In this document: piece after piece, positions 45,290 to 56,086 of the stretch
Position numbering within the stretch: position 1 is the stretch's first letter
How the letters are laid out: each line of letters starts with the position of its first letter
Origin: Ditylenchus dipsaci
Taxonomy: Eukaryota > Nematoda > Chromadorea > Rhabditida > Anguinidae
DNA: 64,000 nt
Direction of reading: 5' to 3'
Assembly (NCBI GenBank): GCA_004194705.1
Contig: SADC01000595.1
Coordinates: 1-64,000 of the forward strand
Program-made: the position numbers and the translations under genes
Notes under the pieces: model-generated
Told to the model about the DNA's origin: nothing
Databases searched by the model: none
The model's input: the letters and a program-made list of their open reading frames with translations, nothing else

Positions 45290-45936
45290 ACATCCATAAT
45301 AAAGTGCTGCCCCTTTTCCCAGATCATCTGGGAAAGCTATTAAGGAGATAGTCTCGAAACGAAAGGATTAATTAAAAATTTAAATATGCTTGAAGAGCCA
45401 TATTTTGTCGACAACTCGTTGATCCGATGTCAGACAAACGTTTGTAGAATTAAAAGTTGAATTATAATTATCAATATCAGAATTTCAAAATTCCTTCATA
45501 AAATGCCCTAAAAATTGAAATGTACTAGAAAACTAATCAACTTTCTTTCAATGGTTTTTCATAACCTTTTACATTTCAATTTTCAGGGCATTTTGAAGGA
45601 ATTTTGAAATTATGATATCGTGTTGTTAGCGCTCAAGGCTTAGCGCTCAAATTAGCGCTCAAGCTTGGGGTCGGCTAGCGTACTTCATAACTGACTCAAA
45701 CACCTATTTTAGTAAGATAGAACAGATAAAACTGAAAATATGAGAAAAAAGCAACAAATATATAAAAAAAACTATCGAACTGGCTTATTGAGGCCAAAAA
45801 AATTAAACTTTTTTTTTTGAATAAATAGAGGGGGGAGACAAGCGGAATAGTTAACAAGCTCAGTTACCGAGACACGACTGTATTAAAATTTTACATACCC
45901 ATAATTCCCGATCAGGGATTACAAAGTATAATTTAA

Positions 45937-47266
45937 GGGCATACCTGAATTTTGCAGCAAAAATCTTAATTATGCAGCAAATTGTCTCAATTCTGCAGCA
46001 AATCCAAGTAATATTGCAGCAAATCGACCATGGTTCGATCCTGTCTAGCATATGATGACTTTTTAGCGATTATTGTTAACGTTTTTGCCAAAATTTAAAA
46101 CAGAACCAAAATATTTTAAAAAGTCATGTTTTTCTGGACAGAATGTAACCATACTCGATTTGCGCTAGAATTAAAATAATGGGTTATATTTAAAATTGGC
46201 CATAGAATTGTGAAAAATGGCCATAGAATATTTAATTTTGGCCATAGATTTTTTTGGCCATAGAATTGTGAAAAATGGCCATAGAATATTTAATTTTGGC
46301 CATAGATTTTTTTGGCCATAGAATATTGAAAAATGGCCATAGATTTTTGAATTTTGGCCATAGAATTGTGAAAAATGGCCATAGAATATTTAATTTTGGC
46401 CATAGATTTTTTTGGCCATAGAATTGTGAAAAATGGCCATAGAATATTTAATTTTGGCCATAGATTTTTTTGGCCATAGAATTGTGAAAAATGGCCATAG
46501 AATTGTGAAAAATGGCCATAAATTTCTGAAAATTGGCCATAGATTTCTGAATTTTAGCCATACTCGCTCGAAATCATGTTTCAACCACTTTTTAAGATGC
46601 TCTTGAACCTGAAACATACTGAAAAGATGTTTTAAGGGTGTCGATGACAATTTTCCGAGAAAAAAAAATTCTGTAATTTTTCCGACCATTGGTCGTTCAG
46701 GGCGGTCAAAAAAATTTCTCGGAAAATTGTCATCGACACCCTTAAAACATCTTTTCAGTAGCATTCAAGAGCATCTTAAAAAGTGGTTGAAACATGATTT
46801 CGAGCGAGTATGGCTAAAATTCAGAAATCTATGGCCAATTTTCACAATTCTATGGCCAAAAAAATCTATGGCCAAAATTAAATATTCTATGGCCATTTTT
46901 CACAATTCTATGGCCATTTTTCACAATTCTATGGCCATTTTTCACAATTCTATGGCCAAAAAAATCTATGGCCAAAATTCAAAAATCTATGGCCAAAAAA
47001 AATCTATGGCCAAGATTAAATATTCTATGGCCATTTTTCACAATTCTATGGCCATTTTTCACAATTCTATGGCCATTTTTCACAATTCTATGGCCAAAAA
47101 AATCTATGGCCAAAATTAAATATTCTATGGCCATTTTTCACAATTCTATGGCCAAAATTAAATACCACCCTAAAATAATTCGCTGCAAAATTAAGATAAT
47201 CAGCTGCAAAATTAGGACTTTTTGCTGCAAAATTAAGATATTTTGCTGCAAAATTAAGATATGCCC
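45937..47266. mobile_element. Foldback with TTTTGCAGCAAAA arms, split by a younger insertion (copy B)
   Basis: Same ends (GGGCATACC / TATGCCC) and ATAATTTAA duplication (45928-45936, 47267-47275) as 19604-19934. It is interrupted between its arms by the 990-bp element at 46181. Confidence 0.85.
46181..47170. mobile_element. Foldback element with GGCCATAGAATTGTG arms, 9-bp TSD, copy B only
   Basis: GGGTTATATTTAAAATTGGCC-like left end (46181) and the inverse GGCCAAAATTAAATACCACCC-like right end; TAAAATAAT occurs at 46172-46180 and 47171-47179, once in copy A. Each arm is about 380 bp of repeated words GGCCATAGAATTGTGAAAAAT and GGCCATAGATTTTTTT. The core (46565-46810) is a further inverted pair around ACCATTGGTCGTTCAGG. 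The long open frames here are repeat artefacts. Confidence 0.92.
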
Positions 47267-47271
47267 ATAAT

Positions 47272-47568
47272 TTAACACAAAAAAACGCAGAGAATGGCCC
47301 AGAAAACAAGCAACAACCCTTTGATATATGCAAATATATTGTGTAACTGAATGGACGCCAACGATGAGAAGAAGAAGAAAGAATGAAGGTTGGAGGACCA
47401 TCGAGAGACAGCCAATACATTCTTCTTAAGTGGAGAAGAAAAGGACATGAATAATGAGGAAAGTATTCCTATACCCTCTTGTTGTACAGCCAAACAACCT
47501 TGTGATTGAAGGAACAAATAAAAAATAAGTGTAAAATGAGAGGCATATGCCGACCAGTGCAACTTCAT
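47272..47568 (-). CDS. Possible signal-peptide exon beside tRNA-Lys (copy B, uncertain)
   Basis: ATG at 47566-47568 starts MKLHWSAYASHF followed by a hydrophobic run and SQGCLAVQQEG, which resembles a cleavable signal. A GTATAG donor after QQEG with a CACTTAAG acceptor 50 bp on would join to IGCLSMVLQPSFFLLLL. The frame differs from copy A by an indel. No downstream exon identified. Confidence 0.28.
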   Translation of the reverse strand: MKLHWSAYASHFTLIFYLFLQSQGCLAVQQEGIGILSSLFMSFSSPLKKNVLAVSRWSSNLHSFFFFSSLASIQLHNIFAYIKGLLLVFWAILCVFLC

Positions 47569-47594
47569 GCTTTTAGACAGAAGGAGCAGTATGT

Positions 47595-47667
47595 GCCTGA
47601 TTAGCTCAGTTTGGTAGAGCGTCAGACTTTTAATCTGAATGTCAGGGGTTCGAGCCCCCTATCAGGC
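47595..47667 (+). tRNA. tRNA-Lys(UUU) (copy B)
   Basis: Identical to 20260-20332, with all stems paired. Confidence 0.95.
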
Positions 47668-48829
47668 TAATCTTTTTGTCGACTATCAGAAAATATAAAA
47701 AAACACCGAAGGGCAGCAGTAAGAAATGAGCAGATAGTTACAAATAACTATGCTTATTGTGGTTTTTTCCGAAGTGTGAATTCTTGTAAGTCAGGGTTCC
47801 CAAGCAGTGTGGTAAAAGTACAAAAATGGCCACCCCACCACCACCGCCACCACCACCGGTGGCGGTTACTACGCGTTTGGCCCCTCCGCATTTAGGCCCC
47901 GCATTTGGGCATCCCGCGTTTGGGCCTCGCATTTGGGCCCTCGCGTTTGGGCCCCGCATGTGGGCCCCAATTCAGAATTTTTTATATATCCTTGGCGAAT
48001 CGTCGGTAAATTCATTTTATCGCGGTAAATTCATATTACGGTGAATATTTCCTGTAATAAATACATCCTCAGCCTGAGGACTTCTGTTAAATACATCCTC
48101 GAAATTTCCGGGGTTACAGGTTCGTATCCTGCAGGTTGCACACTTTTTTCTTGACTACCTATAACAGCAAAATATTTTTTGAAGGATTAGTAAAGTTAAG
48201 GGTGAGTACCGCTGGTATCGAAACCAATCCAAAAATTCCGTACAGAAGTTCAATGATTAGGCGAAAATGTTTGAATTGGCGGGGACAATCCAGAACGCGT
48301 GACCATGGCCCTTTAAAGGGTATGAAAGGATGGGGAAACCGCTTGGATCCCCGCTGAAAGGCCATACCTCTATTAAATTTGAAAATAATAGAACCATAGT
48401 CTCCCACTCAGAAATATGATCTAAAGATGACTTGATAATTACGAAAAAGTTATTTTGATAACATAAACGCCAGTACCTAGTATGGTAGTCCTTCAATTGC
48501 CTGGAGGTTTCTATAAGCATTTGGGAAATACATGGCTGGACTTCCTCATGAAAAAGCATGCGTACCTAAGTTTTTTTATGGGGTAGGCCCCAATCAACAA
48601 AACTATGTTCAAATTCCATCTTTTTAAGGCATTTGGATAGTTTTTTAGGATGGTTTACCTTGGTAACCCAGAGAAAAAAGTTGAATTTTGGGTCAATTTT
48701 TTTCAAAACTGGCTTTCGGCCACCTAAGATAACCCTACCTATATAGCGGTACGTGACAATTCGTCCTGGCGTCGATTCGTCCTGACGGCCGATTCATCCT
48801 CGATCAATAAAAAGGGACAATTCGTCCTC

Positions 48830-49205
48830 TACCAATAAACAGGGACAATTCGTCCTCGCTTGGTAAAAAGGGACAATTCGTCCTCTACCAATAAACAGGG
48901 ACAATTCGTCCTCGCTTGGTAAAAAGGGACAATTCGTCCTCTACCAATAAACAGGGACAATTCGTCCTCGCTTGGTAAAAAGGGACAATTCGTCCTCTAC
49001 CAATAAACAGGGACAATTCGTCCTCGCTTGGTAAAAAGGGACAATTCGTCCTCTACCAATAAACAGGGACAATTCGTCCTCGCTTGGTAAAAAGGGACAA
49101 TTCGTCCTCTACCAATAAACAGGGACAATTCGTCCTCGCTTGGTAAAAAGGGACAATTCGTCCTCTACCATAAACAGGGACAATTCGTCCTCGCTTGGTA
49201 AAAAG
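48830..49205. repeat. Seven-unit 56-bp array, copy B only
   Basis: Two GGGACAATTCGTCCTC words alternate with CTACCAATAAACA and GCTTGGTAAAAA in a 56-bp unit repeated about seven times. Copy A has about one such unit. Confidence 0.9.
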
Positions 49206-49284
49206 GGACAATTCGTCCTCGATTATATTCCTCACACTCTACTCGCTTGACTTGCTTTCGCTTTTACATCGCTTTTATCAAAAA

Positions 49285-49440
49285 ATGGTTACTGAGACGC
49301 AAACTGTAAGTTCATCAATCAACATTTATCAGCAATGTATGTGTGGTAAACATAAAATAACAAAACAAGTAACAATATTGTGTGGGTTGATAGCCAGGAA
49401 GTGTACCAAAGAAGCACTAATAACGAATGGTGTTAACTAG
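49285..49440 (+). CDS. Possible first exon of an element-borne gene (copy B)
   Basis: Same 51 residues as at 21716-21871; again the GTAAGT donor lies seven codons in. Low confidence. Confidence 0.25.
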   Translation: MVTETQTVSSSINIYQQCMCGKHKITKQVTILCGLIARKCTKEALITNGVN

Positions 49441-50016
49441 CTTCCTAAGAAGTGTTAGATGGTGATAATCAGGGCTTATTACCTGGGAGATTATACCTGA
49501 AATACCTATTCTTGAAATAGACCCCATTCAGGATGGGTACATAGTATACCTGGCTGAATTTCGGTATACCCCCACTACTGGTATTCGGTATACTCCCGGG
49601 CACCACGTCACGCCAAAGATTGGGCCATTTCAAATTGGGGCCAGGGGAACCTTGACTGGTCAAATTGGGCCAAAATCTAATTGGGCCAATTCAAATTGAG
49701 CCCATTCAAATTGGGCCAATGCAAATTGGCCAAAATTTTGAGTCAAAAGTCAAAGGTACCACTGCAACTTTTTTATTAGACTTTTTTTCTGGTTTTTTCT
49801 GTACTTTAATGATATAATTATTATAATTTTTTGCATTTTTCCGCAAAATTTTTAGATTATGTCTAACCCACAGCAAACCAGGGCCCAAAAATTGATCCGC
49901 CCTAGCCCCGACTCCTGGGGTACCTCCTGGTCAGGTGGATGTCTATCTGGATGGCCTAAAATAAAGTTAAACGTGCCACGTTTCACACAAAAATGGGGTT
50001 AGAAATGAGGTATGCA

Positions 50017-50060
50017 GCCAGGTGGGTTCAAACCAGCAACCTCTACACCACCTCTACACC
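50017..50060 (-). repeat. tRNA 3'-half-like sequence (copy B)
   Basis: Partner of 22480-22520. Confidence 0.4.
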
Positions 50061-50961
50061 CTGAAAATGAGATCAGGACATTTCGCCCCCAGGACGTTTC
50101 GTCCCCGAGCCCGTTTCGCATGTGTTTACTAGTGCTTGCCACGGACGATTGATCCGATTGGCCGATTGATGCCGTGGGACTATTGATGCCATCCCGTTAA
50201 AAACGGACGATTGATCCCATTCTATTAAAAGGGGCGATTGATCCCACCCTAACTAAAAGAGATGGTTGATCCTAACAACTGAAAATGGTTCTTTCGTAGC
50301 ATTGGATTATCCACAGCTTTTTGTATATGATAGGATCGGTTGTTGAAAAACTTTCTTCCTTTTTCAGGTTTTTTCGAGGCCATTGAGAACTTAGATAATT
50401 TAATATTTGAAATTTCGCACATTTGAAAAAGTGCTTAATCGTGCATTTGCGGTAACAATGCCAAGGGAGGACGAATTGTCCCTTTTTACCAAGCGAGGAC
50501 GAATTGTCCCTTTTTGAGGAGTGAGGACGAATTTCCCCTGTTTATTGGTAGAGGACGAATTGTCCCTTTTTATTGATCGAGGACGAATTGTCCCTTTTTA
50601 TCGAGTGAGGACGAATTGTCCCTTTTTAACGAGTGAGGACGAATCGGCGCCAGGACGAATTGTCCGTGTCCGCTATATAGCCCTATCTCAGTGGGATCGC
50701 TTGACTCACACCACGTGGACACCTTAATTTCGCCTTTTGGATGAAACTTCAAAAGTTTGTTTGATAAATTGGGGCCCAAATGCGGGGCCCAAACGCGGGG
50801 GCCCAAATGCGGGTGCCCAAATGCGGGGGCCAAATGCGGGGGCCCAAATGCGGAGGGGCCCAAATGCGGAGGGGCCCAAATGCGTGTCAACGCCGGTGGC
50901 AGCCACCACAGCACACCACTTTCGGAAAACATGGAAACATGGAAAGTCGCAAAAAAGGGTA

Positions 50962-51900
50962 AAATCCCAACTGGCAGCCCCCCCCAACTGGCAGCCCTCC
51001 CAACTGGCAGCCCCCGACTGGCAGCCCCCAACTGGCAGCCCCCGACTGGCAGCTTTTTCGAATTTTATAGCCCTGACACGGAAAAATGTTTCAAATTAAA
51101 AAGCCGTCGTGTGTCTGTTCTAGTATTGGCACTTCTTTAGTCCCCCCCCCATACCCGGATATTTCAAAAAATGACCCAAAATCATCTCCCGAACTCACTT
51201 TTTCTGCACATTTTGGATTGTATGAAAAACATTTTTTTTTAATTTGGTTATATGAGGGGGGGGGGGAACTATAGAAATATTACTAAACACTTGAGGATTT
51301 TGAACAGTTTTTTACTTTCTGGGGCCTACCGCATAAATAAACTCTGGTATGCTTATGTTTTTATGCATCCAAAGTCATTTTCGAGTGATTTGTGTCTCAG
51401 GTATGTGGGTGTGCGCATCTCAACTCCAAGCCACCAAGCCCCCTGCGCCCACGAAGGGGGCGCAGGGGGCTCGGTTGGTTAGAGATGCGCGCACAGACTT
51501 ACCTGAGACATAATTCCGAGCAGACTCTTGATCAAAAATGCATTTAGAGAGTCTTTTTGCCCAGCTCCAGCAAGAAAAATGTGATAAATCACTAAAAAAT
51601 TACCCTAAAAAAAGGATGAATCTGAAAAGTGCCAATTGTGGCTGAAAAGTGCCACCTTTTGGCTGAAAAGGGCCACCCTTCAGCTAAAAGAAATAAAGTG
51701 AGAGTTTTTCTGTCAGTTGGGGGCTGCCAGTCGGGGGCTGCCAGTTGGGAAGGCTGCCAGTTGGGAGGGCTGCCAGTTGGGGGCTGCCAGTTGGGAGGGC
51801 TGCCAGTTGGGAGGGCTGCCAGTTGGGAGGGCTGCCAGTTGGGAGGGCTGCCAGTTGGGGGCTGCCAGTTGGAACGGCTGCCAGTTGGGTGTCGTTCCAA
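50962..51900. mobile_element. Foldback with CAACTGGCAGCCC arms (copy B)
   Basis: Left arm 50967-51053, right arm 51715-51890. Unit numbers differ from copy A on both sides. Confidence 0.7.
51320..51530. repeat. GCGCATCTC hairpin element (copy B of 23790)
   Basis: Same inverted layout as 23790-24005. Confidence 0.7.
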
Positions 51901-52282
51901 AAAAGCGCGAAATTTGCAAAAACTTAAAATATTAACAGGTTAATGCTTTTATTAAAGTCGAAAGCTGGAAATCAAATTCCAATAAAGCGCTTATTATAGT
52001 TTAGAAGAACTCGTTTTTTTCAGAAGTTCAGGTCTAAACACCCTATATCAACCTAAAATGGCCTTAGGAACTCGAAAAAAAAGGTAAAAACCCAACTGTC
52101 GACCAAACTGACTGTCGACCCCCAACTGTCGACCCTCCCAACTGTCGACCCCCAACTGTCGACCATCCCAACTGTCGACCCCCAACTGTCGACTCTAACC
52201 TTCGAGTTTAAGTAAAACGGTTTGTAAAAGTAATTTAACATAACTTGAAGCGGTCAAGCTCGTTTTATTTGCCTGTTTTAAG

Positions 52283-53352
52283 ATGCTTGCTATAGTCTTT
52301 TCTTACAACCAGCGAATAGGAAGCAATAAAATGGCTGTAACCAGTTGTATTGGTCATCCAGAACATTGCTATACTTGGGTGATCAAAAAGAGCAAGACAA
52401 TAAAATCTGATGGTGTCAAAGTCTTCTACTACTGCTGCAATGGCTGTAATGCTTTACGAGTCAGCTGGAAAAAGTAAAAGATATCATGCGAGGACTATCT
52501 GCTGCCTCTACGAAAAGCGAATAGAACCATTAATGTTTGAATTGATAAAAGTTCCTAACTATAACCATTTTCGTCAGCCAAAGAAGCGAAGTGAGTTTAA
52601 TTTTTCTGAGCTTACTTTAAATATATCACGTTAAATGTTTATCTACTAAGGTGGAAAGAGTCGAATCAAGACGCAGCATGCAAGCTGAATTGGCAAGTGG
52701 CACACAAGAATTGGTGGCCTCGGCTATAGTAAGCGTAGAAAAGAAAGTTTTGGTCAAATTAGCTGGAAAGTCGAAAGGTACGAGTATTTTGCGAGTATTT
52801 TGAAGCCTACATTCATTTCTTAGTGTTTTGTCGAGAAACTCGCGCAGCAAAAGTTTCTAACAGGCCCGCCTTATCTGAAGCTTTCGAAATATGTTATATT
52901 TTGTTTCGTAGCTTTGTTTAGATCAGAGGCATGCTCCAGGAACTGATGAAAGGGGTAGTCGACAAGAACAAAGTCAGCCAAAACAAACTGAAGAAAGAAT
53001 GCAAGCCAGATCCAAAATTTCATAAGTTGCCTGAATTCAAAAGATCCACTGAGACCAAGACCGAACCGAAGGTAGTATTTAACGAGAACAAAGTCAGCCG
53101 ATAGACAGGCTGATGATGGCGGTTTTGATAAAAAAAAAACTTGCCAAATTTCTTGTTCAGATTGGCTATCTAATGGGATACAATGGACGGTCGGAACCAG
53201 CTCAAGAGGAGGAAGAGGGCTTTGGAGAAAGTGGCCAAGGAAGTTCGGAGGAAGAAGACAACGCTCTTAGAAATTTAGATAATCCAGCCAATGTTAGTAT
53301 TCGGCGAAAATTGTTATTTTTTGTTCTTCAGTTCATTTCAGTTTGTTGTTGA
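52283..53352 (+). CDS. Multi-exon cargo gene with FLYWCH-like zinc finger and acidic C-terminus
   Basis: The first exon starts at ATG 52283 and has CIGHPEHCYTW, then VFYYCCNGCNALR and, after a one-base frame change in an A run at about 52472, TICCLYEKR and NYNHFRQPKKR: the Trp/Cys/Cys/His spacing of a FLYWCH finger. A GTGAGT donor follows at about 52592. The next exon (about 52641-52777) reads VERVESRRSMQAEL and on; intron 52778-52823 (46 bp); then exons around 52824-52900 and 52931-53072 (hydrophilic, Lys/Gln-rich). A 37-bp intron (53073-53109) leads to a final exon with KKLAKFLVQIGYLMGYNG and an EEEEGFG / SSEEEDNAL acidic end, with AATAAA at 53351. No DDE core is present, so I read it as an internally deleted MULE-type gene or an accessory gene. 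Exon phases in the middle are uncertain. Confidence 0.5.
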
Positions 53353-53378
53353 AATAAAGATGGCCTGTTGTTTTTATA

Positions 53379-53563
53379 CAGTCAAGTCTCGATTTAACGA
53401 ACCCTTGGGGACCGCCAAAAATGTTCGTTAAATCGAAGGTTTCGTTAAATCGAGAGCTTATTTTAGTCATTTTATTTAATCGGTGGCCAAATAGCCACCA
53501 AAAAAGGTTCGTTAAATCAAGAGTTTCGTTAAATCGGGGTTTCGTTAAATCGAGACTTGACTG
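53379..53563. mobile_element. pogo-like MITE nested in the cargo foldback, TA TSD
   Basis: TA|CAGTCAAGTCTCGATTTAACG ... AAATCGAGACTTGACTG|TA with TTCGTTAAATCGA words. Confidence 0.8.
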
Positions 53564-53869
53564 TAGTGTTTTTGAATTCTTGAGGAAGTGTAAAATTAGG
53601 CAGCAGTCGACAGTTGGGACCCCGTTAAGTTACTTTTACAAATTATTTTACTCAAAGTCGACAGTTGGGGGTCGACAGTTGGGATGGTCGACAGTTGGGG
53701 GTCGACAGTTGGGAGGGTCGACAGTTGGGGGTCGACAGTCAGTTTGGTCGACAGTTGGGGGTCGTTCGAAAAAAAACATTATTTTCAAGTTCTTGTCAAT
53801 AAAAAATTGAGTTTTGAGCTTTTTGAAATTTCGACTTTCTACCTGTTTTACCATGTTTTTCATTATGAG

Positions 53870-54110
53870 ACTTGGCAAAAAGAGTCTCTAAATGCATTTT
53901 CGATCGAAATTCTCGCTCGGAATTATGTCTAAGGAGAGGGAGTGCGCGCATCTCTAACCAACCAAGTCCTCTGCGCCCCCGAAGAAGCCGTAGGGGACTT
54001 GGTTGCTCGCGGTCGAGATGCGCACACCCACATGCTTTAGACACAAATCACTCGAAAGTAAATATAAAAAATGTATGCATACCAAAGTTTATTTATGCGG
54101 TACGCCCCAG
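53870..54110. repeat. GCGCATCTC hairpin element (copy B of 24625)
   Basis: Matches 24625-24865. Confidence 0.7.
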
Positions 54111-54563
54111 TATTCAAAACTTTGTTCAACATTTTTTTTGTTTAAAATTGGCTTTTTTGGTCCATTTCCACCCAAATTTGTGTTTCTCTTTATCACAGCC
54201 GGCATTGTTGAGGAGGTTTCGAGGGTTTACCACCCAAAAATCAGAAACCGACCGGGCAAAGGATTACGTACTTCAATTTTTTTAAGGTGGCCGAATTTTT
54301 TTGCGGCACCCTATAGTGCTTATAGGGTTTTGCGGGTCAAAAATAAAGATTTTGATGTACAATCTCGAAAATTCTAAAGACTTGAGGTCCCACATAAGGG
54401 ACAAATCTTTAAATAAAGGACGTTTGGGAGCCTTGTTTAAGCTGAGCTTTGAAACTCAATGAATTTTCGGGTTTTGAATAAAAAAATAGCAGAGTAAAGT
54501 TGTAAAAGCCCTAAAGTTACAATTTTATTAAGGAAGAGCACACAGAAGGACAAAATTAATTTA

Positions 54564-54747
54564 CAGTCGACGCTCTCTATAACGACTCTCAAGGGACCGG
54601 CTAAACTGAGTCTTTATAAAGAGCATCGTTATTGAGAGCGTCATTCTGACGTAAATGAGGTCGTTCATGACCAAGTAGCTGTCTTTTTCCGAGTCGTTAT
54701 AGGGAGCGGGTCGTTATAAAGAGCGTCGTTATAGAGAGCGTCGACTG
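54564..54747. mobile_element. pogo-like MITE, CTCTATAACGA type (copy B)
   Basis: Identical layout and length to 25304-25487. Confidence 0.8.
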
Positions 54748-55138
54748 TATAGTAGCTGTTATGCCCGTTTAGATCAGATGTAAAAGACCAGTATTTGCAC
54801 AGCATTGGGTTTACTTGCTGCAGCCAGCTGGTCAAGCTAGGAAAGAGTTATCGCCTCCACCTTAGTTCATTGTAATGTAGTTATATAGTTTGCTCTGTTA
54901 CTTGATTGCTGCTTCAGTATTGCTAAGAAAATGTTACAAACGAATTTTGTAGCATCCTTATGAAAAAAAAATCGTAAAAAATTGATCACCCGCCCATGGC
55001 ATGTTTAAAATTATTGAGAACTAACCACTGGGAATTCTTCCTCACCTTTTATAAATGATACTAAACATCGCTCATTCGAAGAGAATTATTATTTATAATT
55101 ATTGCTTTGATAACAGAACCGAGAAGACAAAAAGATTA

Positions 55139-55211
55139 GCCTGATAGGGGGCTCGAACCCCTGACATTCAGATTAAAAGTCTGACGCTCTACCAAACTGA
55201 GCTAATCAGGC
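55139..55211 (-). tRNA. tRNA-Lys(UUU), inverted (copy B)
   Basis: All stems paired, nine-base D-loop, discriminator T at 55138. The only inverted tRNA in copy B, where copy A has two. Confidence 0.95.
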
Positions 55212-55495
55212 ACATGTGAGCAAAAGCTTACAATATATATCCACAATCGCGATAGCCAATGACAATTAGAAACTAATTCTTCATAATCGCTCAACTTTGC
55301 AAAATAACCAGCTTAATAACAAATCTATGCAAAAACGCTCGGAGCGGAAAATGTGAAGTTTTCCAAAATATAAGTCAAGAAAAACAAACCGCCTTTATTT
55401 AACAGTGAACACACGTGAACACACACAGTGAATAAACTTTACATACTGTGCATAGCCAACACAACGAATTTTTCGAACAATTCCATGATACGAAG

Positions 55496-56086
55496 CTAAC
55501 TGATTTTCTTGGAGCCATAATTAGCAGAAGAGACAGATTGGGTGCCCGACTCACTGGCTGAAGTTTCAGCCTGCTTCTGGGAAGTATTCTTTGACTTATG
55601 CTCTTTAGCGGTTACATACATCATATGCATTTCCTTAGAAGGCAACATCTCTTTTGGCATCGACACGCTTTGCACTCCATCCATGGCATTTCCTCTGGCC
55701 TCAGCTGGCATTCCCTTGGATCTTTCCGAAATCTTATCTGGACTCTTGGCAGGATAGCTTGGAACGTAACCAGCGGTTCCCTGACTCGGAATATAGCTAG
55801 CCGTGATCTTCTTGCGGTTTTTCGAAGCAGAAAAGCTTTTCAGCATAGACGGGGAATCCAAATCACTTCTTTCCGTGGCGTGCTGACAAAAAGATTAAGT
55901 TTTTGACAATTCCACAATAAAACTTGAGTGACACACCTGCGTATAATCGAATCCGAATGCTAACTTCTTTGGATATTCTCTTCGAAAAGCAAATAGCAAA
56001 GAAATGGCAGCCACAATGACGATAACAATCACGAATAGTTCAAAGTAGAGCATGATCCTAAAATCTTTGATATAACGACTGCTCAT
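55496..56086 (-). CDS. Small single-pass membrane protein with KKxx ER-retrieval-type tail (copy B, intact)
   Basis: Exon 1 55937-56086 (50 codons, true ATG), intron 55883-55936 (54 bp; donor CAG|GTGTGT, acceptor TTTTTGTCAG), exon 2 55496-55882 (128 codons and TAG); 178 residues, phase 0. Residues 1-15 are short and polar, about 16-33 a hydrophobic helix (VIVIVIVAAISLLFAF), then RREYPKK, which by the positive-inside rule puts the rest in the cytosol. The long tail is Ser/Lys-rich with Met/Gln stretches and likely disordered. It ends KKIS, a perfect dilysine (KKxx) motif, which in known proteins retrieves membrane proteins to the ER by COPI. Family not recognised. Both versions in copy A are frameshifted. 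Confidence 0.75.

Larger units (their letters stand above)
48755..50685. mobile_element. Inner foldback with GGACAATTCGTCCTC arms, expanded (copy B)
   Basis: As 21490-23155, but the left arm is expanded by a 56-bp higher-order unit (see 48830-49205), while the right arm is shorter than in copy A. The small frame 49285-49440 matches 21716-21871. Confidence 0.75.
47840..50925. mobile_element. Outer foldback with GCATTTGGGCCCC arms (copy B)
   Basis: Left arm 47870-47970 and right arm 50770-50885. Unit numbers differ from copy A. The CACCACC run preceding the left arm is shorter. Ends approximate. Confidence 0.65.
52082..53766. mobile_element. Foldback element with CAACTGTCGACC arms carrying a spliced gene, copy B only
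   Basis: The left arm (52083-52195) and right arm (53655-53766) are inverted runs of CCCAACTGTCGACC. Flanks repeat CGAAAAAAA (52073-52081 and 53767-53775), while copy A at about 24523 has this site once, so the duplication is about 9 bp (the exact A count is uncertain). Between the arms lie a plus-strand gene (52283-53352) and a pogo-like MITE (53379-53563). The design parallels FB/NOF of Drosophila, where a coding core sits between repeat arms. Confidence 0.9.

Noticed and set aside
46390..47119. Long open frames on both strands with repeated short peptides
   Set aside because: They are read-through of the GGCCATAGAATTGTG word arrays in a foldback element; the word length and lack of stops create the frames.
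48830..49205. CRISPR-like regular array
   Set aside because: The spacing is regular, but the 'spacers' are identical to one another, there are no cas genes, and the DNA is eukaryotic; it is a higher-order satellite-type array.
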